Shown here: positions 15,780-24,361 of the stretch, piece by piece
Numbering within the stretch: position 1 is the stretch's first letter
Layout of the letters: each line of letters starts with the position of its first letter
NCBI RefSeq assembly: GCF_008974245.1
Contig: NZ_BBZI01000008.1
Coordinates: forward strand, 611,516 to 675,515
Direction: 5' to 3'
DNA: 64,000 nt
DNA from: Streptomyces abyssomicinicus
Lineage (GTDB): Bacteria; Actinomycetota; Actinomycetes; Streptomycetales; Streptomycetaceae
Notes under the pieces: model-generated
Databases searched by the model: none
Seen by the model: the letters and a program-made list of their open reading frames with translations, nothing else
What the model was told of the DNA's origin: nothing
Translations under genes and position numbers: made by a program

Positions 15780-15841
15780 GGTGTCCGGTGGACGAAGAGG
15801 TCCTGGAGGACGGCCGACTGTCGGCAGCAACGCCGGACACC
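15780..15841 (-). promoter_or_regulatory. leuA attenuator structures
   Basis: Between the leader peptide and leuA, GGTGTCCGG (15780-15788) pairs with CCGGACACC (15833-15841). Inside the same interval GCCGAC-T-GTCGGC (15813-15825) can form a smaller hairpin. Alternative pairing of this kind fits attenuation linked to translation of the Leu-rich leader. Confidence 0.5.
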
Positions 15842-15866
15842 GCGGGGAGGGGGTCGGCCTGACGAC

Positions 15867-15914
15867 TTACAGACCCTCGCCGCGGCAGCTAAGGAGGAGC
15901 AGCCCGTACCGCAT
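15867..15914 (-). CDS. leucine leader peptide of leuA
   Basis: A 15-aa peptide, MRYGLLLLSCRGEGL, encoded about 105 bp upstream of leuA. It has four consecutive Leu codons (CTG CTC CTC CTT) and one final Leu. When leucyl-tRNA is scarce the ribosome would stall there and change the folding of the mRNA before leuA. A TAGGCT -10-like box lies just upstream of the leader ATG, so the transcript may be nearly leaderless. No clear Shine-Dalgarno is present. Confidence 0.7.
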   Translation of the reverse strand: MRYGLLLLSCRGEGL

Positions 15915-16061
15915 GATGTGCCGCAGCCTAGCCGAGCCACGCCACGATGCGTGGACGTGTATCAGTATGCGGGACCCAGGAGATCAAACGGGCAAAAGGT
16001 GCCCGAGACCACAAGGGAAGCGACAACTTCGGGCATCGTCGGCGATGTTGGATCACTTACC

Positions 16062-16076
16062 GTCACAACTAGTGAC
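16062..16076. promoter_or_regulatory. inverted repeat upstream of the M4 protease
   Basis: GTCAC-AACTA-GTGAC is a perfect 5-bp inverted repeat with a 5-bp spacer, about 33 bp before the protease start. TTGGAT at 16048-16053 may be a -35. It is a candidate operator for an unknown regulator. Confidence 0.35.
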
Positions 16077-16108
16077 TTTCCCCTCACTCAAAGCGACCAT
16101 GGGGAGGT

Positions 16109-17173
16109 ATGAGCACAAACCGGGTCTTCTGCACGATCATCCCCCCGCACATCCTCGACACCCTCTCCCGGAACACCGACGAGCTCCTCTCCGGGCCCGC
16201 CCGCCGCACCCGGGAGCGCGACTCCCTGGAGCGCACCCGCCGCCGCCTGAACGCGGTGGCCGGCGCCCGGATCCTCGCCCGCCCGGAGGCCGCCGAGGAC
16301 GGCAAGCCGCACCGCACCATCTACGACGCGCAGCAGCGCGAGACCCTCCCCGGGAAGAAGGTCCGCACCGAGGGCCAGGAGCCCGGCCAGGACGCCAGCG
16401 TGAACCGCGCGTACGCGGGGCTGGGCGCCACCTTCGACCTGTTCCTGAAGGTGTACGGCCGCGACTCCATCGACGGCAGCGGCCTGCCGCTGGACGCCAC
16501 GGTCCACTACGGCGAGGAGTACGACAACGCGTTCTGGAACGGCGAGCAGATGGTCTTCGGGGACGGCGACGGCGAGGTCTTCCTGGACTTCACCATCCCC
16601 GTCGACGTGATCGGCCACGAACTCACCCACGGCGTCACCCAGTACACCGCCAACCTCGAGTACTACGGCCAGTCCGGCGCGCTCAACGAGTCGGTCTCCG
16701 ACGTGTTCGGTTCCCTGATCAAGCAGTACACCAAGGGCGAGACGGCCGCGGAGGCGGACTGGCTGATCGGTGCCGGGCTGCTCGCGCCGCGGGTCACCGG
16801 CAAGGCGCTGCGCTCCATGAAGGAGCCCGGCAGCGCGTACGACGACGACGTCCTCGGCAAGGACCCGCAGCCGGGGTCCATGGACGACTACGTGGACACC
16901 CGCCAGGACAACGGCGGGGTGCACATCAACTCCGGCATCCCCAACCGGGCGTTCCACCTGGCCGCCACGGCGTTGGGCGGGCACGCCTGGGAGAAGGCGG
17001 GGCAGGTCTGGTACGACGTGCTCACCTCCGGCGACCTCAAGGCGGACGCGGAGTTCGCCGACTTCGCGCGGCTCACGCTGAAGGCGGCGGTGACGCGGTT
17101 CGGGGAGGGCGCGGAGGCCCAGGCGGTCGAGAAGGCGTGGCAGGAGGTGGGCGTCCTCAGCCGCGAGGCGTGA
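16109..17173 (+). CDS. M4 metallopeptidase, protealysin-like
   Basis: 354 aa thermolysin-family zinc endopeptidase. The zinc ligands are visible: HELTH at 170-174 and Glu194 in NESVSD; the catalytic His is probably His272 in GGVHINSGIPNRAF. There is no signal peptide. The precursor begins with a short propeptide containing PPHILDTL (13-20), the marker of protealysin-like proteases, which are kept inactive by a short N-terminal peptide and leave the cell by an unknown route or act inside it. The gene is followed by an emfourin inhibitor gene. The GGGGAGG box lies only one base before the ATG, closer than usual, so translation of this reading may be weak. Confidence 0.93.
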   Translation: MSTNRVFCTIIPPHILDTLSRNTDELLSGPARRTRERDSLERTRRRLNAVAGARILARPEAAEDGKPHRTIYDAQQRETLPGKKVRTEGQEPGQDASVNRAYAGLGATFDLFLKVYGRDSIDGSGLPLDATVHYGEEYDNAFWNGEQMVFGDGDGEVFLDFTIPVDVIGHELTHGVTQYTANLEYYGQSGALNESVSDVFGSLIKQYTKGETAAEADWLIGAGLLAPRVTGKALRSMKEPGSAYDDDVLGKDPQPGSMDDYVDTRQDNGGVHINSGIPNRAFHLAATALGGHAWEKAGQVWYDVLTSGDLKADAEFADFARLTLKAAVTRFGEGAEAQAVEKAWQEVGVLSREA

Positions 17174-17543
17174 CCCGCTCGTCCCTCTTGCGCGGCGAGC
17201 GCGGCCCGGCGGGGCGGGGCCGCGGGGCCCGGCAGCGGGCTGCGGGCAGCGGGCCCGGCAGGGCGGGCAGGGCGGGCAGGGCTGCCGAGGTGGTCCGGCG
17301 CTCGCCCGGGCGGGCCTCTCCGTCCAGGGCCATGCTCCGGCTGCCGGCTCCGGCCGCGGAGCGGGCGGGGCCGGCAAGCGGCGTCCGGCTGTCGAGGGTC
17401 CGGCGCCCGCTCGGGCATGTCTCCCCGACCGGGCGGGCGCGGCCGGCGGGGCGGCGCCGAGAAAGGGCGGCGGCGGCCGCGCCGAGTGGTGACGTCGGCC
17501 GGACAGGGGCGCGGCAGGGGGCTCGATGCGTTAGACAGGTGCC
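17174..17543. other. 370-bp gap between protease and inhibitor genes
   Basis: Extremely GC-rich sequence with a short tandem repeat of CAGGGCGGG-type units near 17259-17283 and scattered GGCGGGGC motifs. No gene with coding character and no clear terminator was found. A TTAGACA box 12 nt before the inhibitor ATG may be part of a promoter, so the inhibitor could be expressed separately from the protease. Confidence 0.5.
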
Positions 17544-17822
17544 ATGCGTATTGAGGTGACGCGGTCGGGCGGGTTCGCGGGGGTGGTACGCCGCGCGGTG
17601 GTGGACACGGCGGAGCTGCCGGACGCCGAGCGGTGGCAGGCCCTCGCGGAGGAGGCCCTCGCGGACGGGGCGGGGCCGTCCCAGGCGGACTCCCCCGTCC
17701 GGGACGGCTTCCGTTACGAGATCACGGTCGGCGACCGGGTCGTGGAGACGGGCGAACGCGACCTGACCCCCGCGCAACGCGAGCTCACCGCCCGCGTCCT
17801 GCGCGAGGGCGCCCGGGGCTAG
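17544..17822 (+). CDS. emfourin-type protealysin inhibitor
   Basis: 92 aa. MRIEVTRSGGFAGVVRRAVVD and the FRYEITVGDRVVETGERDLTP core match emfourin, the protein inhibitor of M4 protealysin-like proteases encoded next to its target. It has no signal peptide, so it should act where the protease is made, keeping the enzyme silent in the cytoplasm until release. It lies 370 bp downstream of the M4 gene on the same strand. Its stop is followed directly by an 8-bp tandem repeat. Confidence 0.88.
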   Translation: MRIEVTRSGGFAGVVRRAVVDTAELPDAERWQALAEEALADGAGPSQADSPVRDGFRYEITVGDRVVETGERDLTPAQRELTARVLREGARG

Positions 17823-17825
17823 CCG

Positions 17826-17858
17826 GGCGGTCAGGCGGTCAGGCGGTCAGGCGGTCAG
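17826..17858. repeat. 8-bp tandem repeat over the stop of the deaminase-like gene
   Basis: GCGGTCAG occurs four times without interruption from 17827. Each copy contains TCA, which is TGA on the minus strand; one of them, at 17847-17849, is the stop codon of the cytidine-deaminase-like gene. Gain or loss of a unit could alter only the last codons. Confidence 0.85.
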
Positions 17859-18200
17859 GGTCTCGCGGACCGTTCCGTCGGGGCCCGCGACGAGGACGGG
17901 CGTGCCCGCGCCGCCGAGGTCGCGGACGGCGGCGACGTCCTCCGCGGGGAGGGCGGTGTCGGTCACGACCGCCGCCGCCTCCAGGGACCGCGCGCCGGAG
18001 GCCACGGCCATCGCCACCGCGGTCCGCAGCGCGCTGAGGTTCAGCGACTCCAGGCCGACGGTCCCGGCGACATACGTCCGCCCCGTCTCGTCACGCACGG
18101 CGGCCCCCTCGGGCACGCCGTTGCGGGCCCGCGCGGAGCGGGCCAGGGTCACGATCTTGCGGTCCTCGGGGTCGAGGTCGAGCGCGCTGCTGTCGGTCAT
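17847..18200 (-). CDS. cytidine-deaminase-like protein without zinc ligands
   Basis: 117 aa with the length and strand order of a cytidine deaminase: PEGAAVRDETGRTYVAGTVGLESLNLSALRTAVAMAVASGA aligns to the G..v...(N)vEnas..... (C/H)AE... region. The (C/H)AE motif is replaced by LRT, the PCxxC motif is missing, and the protein contains no Cys at all. Zinc binding and deamination are therefore not expected. It may be a regulatory or scaffold paralogue, kept in frame with normal codon use. The start at MTDSSALD is chosen over one four codons upstream because the extension is not conserved-looking. Function unknown. Confidence 0.75.
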   Translation of the reverse strand: MTDSSALDLDPEDRKIVTLARSARARNGVPEGAAVRDETGRTYVAGTVGLESLNLSALRTAVAMAVASGARSLEAAAVVTDTALPAEDVAAVRDLGGAGTPVLVAGPDGTVRETLTA

Positions 18201-18344
18201 GGTCCCGAGCATACGAACCCGTGGCGCCGCATCCGGCGTCGGCCCGGCCCACGCCCGGCGCGGTGGGCCCGGCCCCGGCCCGGCCGTAGGCCCGGCGTCA
18301 TGCCCGGCGTCGGTCCCCGGCGCCGGGCCCGGTGGCCCGGCGGG

Positions 18345-18704
18345 TCACGGCCGGTCCAGCCGCAGCCGCTCGGCGCGCGGAAGGCCCGCGACCACCAGGT
18401 CGTAGGAGTCCTCGACCAGTTCGCGGAGCATCGTGTCCGGGAGTTCGCCGTCCACGGTCACCGTGTTCCAGTGCCGCTTGTTCATGTGCCACCCGGGCAC
18501 GATCCGCCCCTCGTGCTCGCGCCGCAGACGGAGCGCGTCGTCCGGGTCGCACTTCAGATTGACCTTCAGGGGACGGGCGTCCAGCGCCGTGAGCGCGAAG
18601 AGCTTGCCGCCCACCTTGAACACGGACGTCTCCGGCCCGAACGGGTGGTCCTCCACCGCCCCGTTGAAGGAGAGGCAGAGGGCGCGCAGCTCCTGAGGGG
18701 TCAT
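18345..18704 (-). CDS. MmcQ/YjbR family protein
   Basis: 119 aa, a CyaY-like alpha/beta fold protein. The start MTPQELRALCLSFNGAVEDHPFGPETSVFKVGGKLFAL and the later LKCDPDDALRLRREHEGRIVPGWHMNKRHWNTV are the family signature. The family is often called DNA-binding-like, but no function is established. The ATG shares one base with the stop of the upstream CorC-like gene (TGATG), so it is translationally coupled to the CorC-YbeY-PhoH operon. Confidence 0.9.
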   Translation of the reverse strand: MTPQELRALCLSFNGAVEDHPFGPETSVFKVGGKLFALTALDARPLKVNLKCDPDDALRLRREHEGRIVPGWHMNKRHWNTVTVDGELPDTMLRELVEDSYDLVVAGLPRAERLRLDRP

Positions 18705-20011
18705 CAGCCCGTCCGTTCCCCGTCCTCGGAGGGCTCCCGCTGCCGGACCGGCTCCACCAGCACCGTGACGATCTTGTTCCGGCGGCCCGCCGCCGACTCG
18801 GCGGTCAGCTTCAGCCGGCGGCCGTCGGGGAGTTCCACCTCCGAGGCGGCCCCGGCGATCGGGACCCGCCCCAGCGCCTTGGCGAGCAGGCCGCCCACCG
18901 TCTCGACGTCCTCGTCGTCGTACTCCTCGACGCCGTAGAGGGCGCCCAGGTCGCTGATGTCGAGGCGGGCGGTGACCCGGTGGCAGCCGTCGTCCAGCTC
19001 CTCCACCGGGGGCAGCTCCCGGTCGTACTCGTCGGTGATCTCGCCGACGATCTCCTCGAGGATGTCCTCGATGGTGACGATGCCGGCCGTGCCGCCGTAC
19101 TCGTCGATGACCACCGCGACGTGGTTGCGGTCGCGCTGCATCTCCCGCAGCAGGTCGCCCGCGTTCTTGGTGTCCGGCACGAACGCCGCCGGCCGCATCA
19201 CCGTGGTGACCAGCTCGCTCTCCGCCTCCCGGCTGATGTGCGTGCGGCGGGCCAGGTCCTTGAGGTAGACGACGCCGATGACGTCGTCCTCGCTCTCCCC
19301 GGTGACCGGGATCCGGGAGAAGCCGGAGCGCAGGGCCAGGGTGAGGGCCTGCCGGATCGTCTTGAACCGTTCGATGACGACGAGGTCGGTGCGCGGCACC
19401 ATCACCTCGCGCACCAGGGTGTCGCCCAGCTCGAAGACCGAGTGCACCATGCGGCGCTCGTCGTCCTCGATCAGCGACTCCTTCTCGGCGAGGTCGACCA
19501 TGGCGCGCAGTTCGGCCTCGGAGGCGAACGGGCCGCGCCGGAAGCCCTTGCCGGGGGTGAGCGCGTTGCCGAGGAGGATCAGCAGGGACGGGACCGGCCC
19601 CATGATCCGGGCCAGCGGCAGCAGCACGTACGCGGCGGCCGTGGAGGTGTTCAGCGGGTGCTGCCGGCCGATGGTGCGCGGCGAGACGCCGACGGCCACG
19701 TAGGAGACGAGCACCATGACCGCGATGGCGGTCAGCAGCGCCTGCCAGGTCTCGGCGAAGTGGTCGAGGCAGGCGTGGGTGACCAGGGCCGCCGCGGCCA
19801 TCTCGCAGGCGACGCGGACCAGCAGCGCCACGTTGAGGTAGCGGGTGGGGTCGGCCGCCACCTGGGCCAGCTTGGCGCTGCCCCGGCGGCCGGTGCGTAT
19901 GGCCTCCTCGGCCCGGAAGCTCGACACCCGCGCGAGGCCGGCCTCCGCGCAGGCGGCCAGCCAGGCGAGGACCAGCAGGGCGACGACGCCCAGGATCAGC
20001 TGGACGCTCAT
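18704..20011 (-). CDS. CNNM/CorC-type hemolysin-domain protein
   Basis: 435 aa. A DUF21/CNNM membrane part carries about four helices in residues 1-140 (MSVQLILGVVALLVLAWLAACAEAG; LLTAIAVMVLVSYVAVGV). A pair of CBS domains follows (about 200-320; REVMVPRTDLVVIERF and VIDEYGGTAGIVTIEDILEEIVGEI), and the CorC/HlyC C-terminal domain ends the protein. Members are linked to Mg2+/Co2+ transport or resistance; the historic hemolysin name is misleading. The ATG overlaps the ybeY stop by 4 bp. This gene regularly follows ybeY in actinobacteria. Confidence 0.92.
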   Translation of the reverse strand: MSVQLILGVVALLVLAWLAACAEAGLARVSSFRAEEAIRTGRRGSAKLAQVAADPTRYLNVALLVRVACEMAAAALVTHACLDHFAETWQALLTAIAVMVLVSYVAVGVSPRTIGRQHPLNTSTAAAYVLLPLARIMGPVPSLLILLGNALTPGKGFRRGPFASEAELRAMVDLAEKESLIEDDERRMVHSVFELGDTLVREVMVPRTDLVVIERFKTIRQALTLALRSGFSRIPVTGESEDDVIGVVYLKDLARRTHISREAESELVTTVMRPAAFVPDTKNAGDLLREMQRDRNHVAVVIDEYGGTAGIVTIEDILEEIVGEITDEYDRELPPVEELDDGCHRVTARLDISDLGALYGVEEYDDEDVETVGGLLAKALGRVPIAGAASEVELPDGRRLKLTAESAAGRRNKIVTVLVEPVRQREPSEDGERTG

Positions 20012-20505
20012 GAGACGGTGGGTGCCGGGGACGGGCCGGTGAGGCCCTTCTCCGCCCGCCAGCCGTCGACGATGGCGGCCTGGAGGCCGAACATCTCGGC
20101 CTTCTCGTCGGCCTCCTCGTGGTCGTAGCCGAGCAGGTGGAGGACGCCGTGGACGGTGAGCAGCTGGAGCTCCTCGTCCATGGAGTGCCCGGTCGGCGCC
20201 TCCTTGCCCTGCTTCTCGGCGACCTCGGGGCAGAGCACGATGTCGCCGAGGAGCCCCTGCGGGGGCTCCTCGTCGTCCTTGGACGGCGGGCGCAGCTCGT
20301 CCATCGGGAAGGACATCACGTCGGTGGGACCAGGCAGGTCCATCCACTGGATGTGCAGCTGCTCCATGGCGTCGGCGTCCACCACGATCACCGACAGCTC
20401 GGCGAGGGGGTGGATGCGCATCCGCGCGAGGGCGTAGCGGGCGATGTCGAGGACCGACTCCTCGTCGATCCCGGTGCCCGATTCGTTGTTGACGTCGATC
20501 GCCAT
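20008..20505 (-). CDS. ybeY: endoribonuclease YbeY (rRNA maturation)
   Basis: 165 aa zinc endoribonuclease needed for 16S rRNA 3' maturation and 70S ribosome quality control. The zinc motif H-x3-H-x5-H is complete (His119, His123, His129 in HGVLHLLGYDH). The MSFPMDE stretch follows the family pattern. The start MAIDVNNESG is the usual one. It lies 13 bp after phoH on the same strand and overlaps the CorC-like gene, the standard phoH-ybeY-corC order. Confidence 0.97.
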   Translation of the reverse strand: MAIDVNNESGTGIDEESVLDIARYALARMRIHPLAELSVIVVDADAMEQLHIQWMDLPGPTDVMSFPMDELRPPSKDDEEPPQGLLGDIVLCPEVAEKQGKEAPTGHSMDEELQLLTVHGVLHLLGYDHEEADEKAEMFGLQAAIVDGWRAEKGLTGPSPAPTVS

Positions 20506-20518
20506 GGTGCCGCTCGGT

Positions 20519-21589
20519 CTACTTCCCCTTGTGCCCGGACCGGCCGCGGCCGCCCTTGTGGGAGCCGTTCTCGGTGCCGTGCGTGCTGTCGTACTTCTCG
20601 TAGGCATCGACGATACGTCCGACGAGCTTGTGCCGGACGACGTCCTGGGACGACAGCCGGGAGAAGTGGACGTCCTCGACGCCGTCCAGGATGTGCTGCA
20701 CCTGGCGCAGACCCGACTTGGTGCCGTCCGGGAGGTCGACCTGGGTCACGTCACCGGTGATCACGATCTTGGAGTCGAAGCCGAGACGGGTCAGGAACAT
20801 CTTCATCTGTTCGGGCGAGGTGTTCTGGGCCTCGTCCAGGATGATGAAGGCGTCGTTGAGCGTCCGGCCGCGCATGTAGGCGAGCGGCGCGACCTCGATC
20901 GTCCCGGCCGCCATCAGACGGGGGATCGAGTCGGGGTCGAGCATGTCGTGCAGCGCGTCGTACAGCGGGCGCAGGTACGGGTCGATCTTCTCGTAGAGCG
21001 TTCCGGGCAGGAAGCCGAGCCGCTCGCCGGCCTCGACCGCCGGGCGGGTCAGAATGATCCGGGTGACCTGCTTGGACTGCAGGGCCTGCACTGCCTTCGC
21101 CATCGCGAGGTACGTCTTGCCCGTACCGGCCGGTCCGATGCCGAAGACGACGGTGTGCTTGTCGATGGCGTCGACGTAGCGCTTCTGGTTGAGCGTCTTC
21201 GGGCGGATGGTGCGGCCGCGGGAGGACAGGATGTTCTGCGTCAGCACCTGCGCCGGCGTCTCCTGGCCCTGTCCGTTGCCGCTTGTGCCCGCCTTCAGCA
21301 TGGCGATCGAACGTTCCACCGCGTCCTCCGTCATCGGTTGCCCGGTGCGGAGCACCAGCATCATCTCTGCGAACAGCCGCTGGATGAGGGCCACGTCCGC
21401 CGGCTCGCCCACCGCGCTGATCTCGTTGCCCCGGACATGGATGTCGGCCCCGGGGAAGGCCGTCTCGATCACGCGCAGCAGGGAGTCGCCGGACCCCAGC
21501 ACCGTCACCATCGGGTGCTTCGCGGGGACGGTGATCTGCGCTCGTGCGGGTCCCTCGGCGGGACCTGGGGCATGGGGTGTCTGCGTCAT
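20519..21589 (-). CDS. PhoH-like ATPase
   Basis: 356 aa. A short N-terminal part is followed by a PhoH domain with Walker A GPAGTGKT (152-159) and Walker B FIILDEAQN. KH-like residues precede the ATPase domain, and a basic Gly/His/Lys tail (GSHKGGRGRSGHKGK) ends the protein. PhoH/PhoL proteins are predicted RNA helicase-like ATPases that work with YbeY; the pairing here supports an RNA role over a phosphate-starvation role. The start at MTQTPHAPGP is chosen over one eight codons earlier. Confidence 0.95.
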   Translation of the reverse strand: MTQTPHAPGPAEGPARAQITVPAKHPMVTVLGSGDSLLRVIETAFPGADIHVRGNEISAVGEPADVALIQRLFAEMMLVLRTGQPMTEDAVERSIAMLKAGTSGNGQGQETPAQVLTQNILSSRGRTIRPKTLNQKRYVDAIDKHTVVFGIGPAGTGKTYLAMAKAVQALQSKQVTRIILTRPAVEAGERLGFLPGTLYEKIDPYLRPLYDALHDMLDPDSIPRLMAAGTIEVAPLAYMRGRTLNDAFIILDEAQNTSPEQMKMFLTRLGFDSKIVITGDVTQVDLPDGTKSGLRQVQHILDGVEDVHFSRLSSQDVVRHKLVGRIVDAYEKYDSTHGTENGSHKGGRGRSGHKGK

Positions 21590-21782
21590 GGGCCGGCTCG
21601 TAGGCCTGCACATCCTCCTCGCTGGGGTTCGCCCGCCACAGGGGGCCTTCCGTTCCCCAGGGTACGACGGGTCACGGTCAACACCCCAGGGCTTTTGCCG
21701 CCGCCGGGCCGGTGCCCGGCAGGGGTGACGGGCGGTGCGGCGGACGGTTCGTCGGGCACGGCGGGGGCACGGCGCGGGCGGG

Positions 21783-22940
21783 TCAGCCGGAGCGGCGGAA
21801 GCCGATGGTCGGGACGGCGCGGCGGCGCGGCCACGGGGCGGTGTCCCGGCGCAGCGGCTCGGGGACGAGTGCGTCCAGGAACGCGTACCGGCGCAGGCCC
21901 ACCGGGTCCTGGCCCTCCAGCGACTGCACCGTCCGCCACCAGGCGGCGACCTCGGCCCATCCGGGGGCCGACAGCGAGCCGCCGAAGTCCTGCACGGAGA
22001 GCGCGGCGGTCAGTCCGGCGAACGCCAGCCGGTCCGCGAGCGGCCAGCCCGCCAGCGTGCCGGTGACGAACCCGGCCACGAACACGTCGCCCGCCCCGGT
22101 CGGGTCCAGCGCCTCCACCGCGATGGCGGGCACCTCCGCCGCCTCGCCGGTCCGCCCGTCCACCCCGTAGGCGCCCTCCGCGCCGAGGGTCACCACCGCC
22201 ACCGGGACGTGCTCGGTGAGGGCGTGGGCGGCGCGGCGCGGGCAGTCGGTGCGGGTGTAGCGCATCGCCTCGGCGGCGTTGGGGAGGAACGCCTCGCAGT
22301 GGGCCAGGTCCGGCAGGGCGGCCAGGTCCCAGGCGCCGGTGTCGTCCCAGCCGACGTCGCCGAAGATCAGCGCCCCCGCCCCGGCGGCGTGCGCCACCCA
22401 CGGTTCACGGCGGCCGGGCATCAGCGAGGCGACGGCGGCCCGGGAGCGCGGCGGGAGGGCGGGCGCCGGCTGTTCCTCCTCGGGGGGCTCGTGGCCGTGG
22501 GACACCATGGTGCGCTCGCCCTCGTAGGCCATGGAGACGGTCACCGGGGAGTGCCAGCCGGGCACCGTGCGGGACGGGGAGAGGTCGATGTGCTCGCCCT
22601 GCTCCAGGGCGTCCCAGCAGTACTCGCCGTAGTGGTCGTCGCCGAAGGAGGCGGCGAGCGAGGTGCGCAGGCCGAGGCGGGCCAGGGCGGTGGCCATGTT
22701 GGCGACGCCGCCGGGGCTGGAGCCCATGCCGCGGGCCCAGGACTCGGTGCCGCGGACGGGGGCGGTGTCGAGGCCGGTGAAGATGATGTCCAGGAACACG
22801 GTCCCGGTCAGGAACACGTCGCAGGGCGGCTCGTCCGGGGCGCGCAGGGCGGCCAGGGGGTCGACCTGGGGACTGCTCCGGAGATCTGCCGGGGCTGCCT
22901 GGGTCCGGGCGGGGTCGTCGTGCGACGTGGGCGCTGTCAC
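21783..22940 (-). CDS. PfkB family carbohydrate kinase
   Basis: 385 aa ribokinase-type sugar kinase. GGVAN at 77-81 (first PfkB signature) and DPTGAGDVF at 279-287 (second signature, anion hole and catalytic Asp285) are intact. Substrate unknown. It follows the MFS transporter gene by about 115 bp; together with the GH1 enzyme this suggests phosphorylation of a monosaccharide released from an imported beta-glycoside. The N-terminal 38 residues are a non-conserved polar extension. Confidence 0.92.
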   Translation of the reverse strand: MTAPTSHDDPARTQAAPADLRSSPQVDPLAALRAPDEPPCDVFLTGTVFLDIIFTGLDTAPVRGTESWARGMGSSPGGVANMATALARLGLRTSLAASFGDDHYGEYCWDALEQGEHIDLSPSRTVPGWHSPVTVSMAYEGERTMVSHGHEPPEEEQPAPALPPRSRAAVASLMPGRREPWVAHAAGAGALIFGDVGWDDTGAWDLAALPDLAHCEAFLPNAAEAMRYTRTDCPRRAAHALTEHVPVAVVTLGAEGAYGVDGRTGEAAEVPAIAVEALDPTGAGDVFVAGFVTGTLAGWPLADRLAFAGLTAALSVQDFGGSLSAPGWAEVAAWWRTVQSLEGQDPVGLRRYAFLDALVPEPLRRDTAPWPRRRAVPTIGFRRSG

Positions 22941-23056
22941 GGGCGGAGCTTTCTTGCCGGTGGTGCGGTATTCAGCCAGTCTGCCCCAGCCCGTGCCTCG
23001 CTACGCGGGCACACGCCCCCCGGCCCGGAAGGGCCCGGCACGGCGGGGCCCGCCCG

Positions 23057-24361
23057 TCAGGCGACCCCGCGGATCCGGTGGACGAGCAGGGCCCCGGCCA
23101 GGGCGAGGAGGCCGGAGACGAGGAAGAGCGAGGTGTAGCCGCCGAGGTGGGTGACCAGGGGCGCGGCCACGGCGGGCGCGAGCACCTGGGGCAGCGAGTT
23201 GGCGACGTTGATCACGCCGAGGTCCTTGCCCCGGGCGGCGGCGTCCGGCAGCACCTCCGTCATCAGCGCGAAGTCCACGGAGGTGAAGACGCCGAAGCCG
23301 ATCCCCAGCAGCGCCGCGGCGACGATCGCGGCGGGCCAGGTCTGCCACCCGGCCAGCATCAGCGTGGCCGCCCCCATCAGCACCCCCGACCACAGGACGT
23401 ACGGCTTGCGGCGGGCACTCCGGTCGGACCGGACGCCGCTGACGACCACCGTGGCCAGCAGCAGGGCGGCGTTGACCACGGTGAGCACGAAGACGCCCTG
23501 CTCCGGGTCGGGGTGCCCGACCCGGTCGCGCAGGAAGTAGAGCAGGTAGAGCAGGACCAGCGCGTTGGACAGGTTGATCAGGAAGCGGGTCAGCCAGGCC
23601 CAGCCCAGGTCCGGGTGACGCCGCGGGTCGAACCCCAGACCCGCGAGGAACCGCCGGGCGCTCACGGGGGCCGGCCGGGCGGCGGCGTCCGGCGGCGGCT
23701 CGCGGTGCAGCAGGAAGGGGACCACGCCCAGCAGGCTGAGCACGGCGCAGGCGGCGTACCCGGCCCCGATGCCGCCCGCGGCGGCGGCGAGCCCGGTGCC
23801 GACGACCACGCCCACGATCTGCACGCCGCCCAGCCAGCCGCCGACCGTGCCCCGCTGGAGCCGCGGCACTCGGTCCGGGACCGCCGCGGTGACGGCGGCG
23901 AACGAGGCGTTCAGGGTGAGCTGGACCAGGCACCAGCCGAGCACCATCGTCCACGGCCCGGAGGCCCGGCCGAGCAGCAGCAGGAACACCGCGCCGGTGA
24001 CCGAGCCCGCCAGGATCCACGGGCGGCGCCTGCCCCACCGGGACGTGGTCCGGTCGGAGAGCGCGCCGAAGACGGGGCTCGCGACCGCCGCCACCACGGC
24101 GCCGGCGCCGGTCACCCAGGCCAGCATCGTCTCCTTGGACATGCCGCCGCCGGTGGCGAACAGGGCGGTCTGGGAGGCCAGCAGGATCTGCATGGGGCCG
24201 TACCAGCCGACCCAGACGGCCCCGTTGGCCAGCGACAGCGAGGTGGTCCAGCCGCCGCCGACCCGCTCGGCCGGCTCTGCCGGGGGGCCGCCGGACGGGC
24301 TGGGCGGACCGGGCGGGTCGGGTGGACCGGGCAGCGGGTCCGCCCCGGGCGCCGTCGTCAC
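23057..24361 (-). CDS. MFS transporter (glycoside-pentoside-like)
   Basis: 434 aa with about 12 hydrophobic helices and the MFS loop motif GALSDRTTSRWGRRRPWILAG between TM2 and TM3, which is typical of the GPH/sucrose-type sugar porters. A Pro/Gly-rich N-terminus of about 30 residues precedes TM1. The GTG start overlaps the TGA of the GH1 gene by 4 bp (GTGA), so transporter and glucosidase are translationally coupled. Probably imports an oligosaccharide or glycoside for the GH1 enzyme. Confidence 0.9.
   Translation of the reverse strand: MTTAPGADPLPGPPDPPGPPSPSGGPPAEPAERVGGGWTTSLSLANGAVWVGWYGPMQILLASQTALFATGGGMSKETMLAWVTGAGAVVAAVASPVFGALSDRTTSRWGRRRPWILAGSVTGAVFLLLLGRASGPWTMVLGWCLVQLTLNASFAAVTAAVPDRVPRLQRGTVGGWLGGVQIVGVVVGTGLAAAAGGIGAGYAACAVLSLLGVVPFLLHREPPPDAAARPAPVSARRFLAGLGFDPRRHPDLGWAWLTRFLINLSNALVLLYLLYFLRDRVGHPDPEQGVFVLTVVNAALLLATVVVSGVRSDRSARRKPYVLWSGVLMGAATLMLAGWQTWPAAIVAAALLGIGFGVFTSVDFALMTEVLPDAAARGKDLGVINVANSLPQVLAPAVAAPLVTHLGGYTSLFLVSGLLALAGALLVHRIRGVA

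Noticed and set aside
14190..16112. 640-codon open frame opposite leuA
   Set aside because: Mirror of leuA; no homology-like motif.
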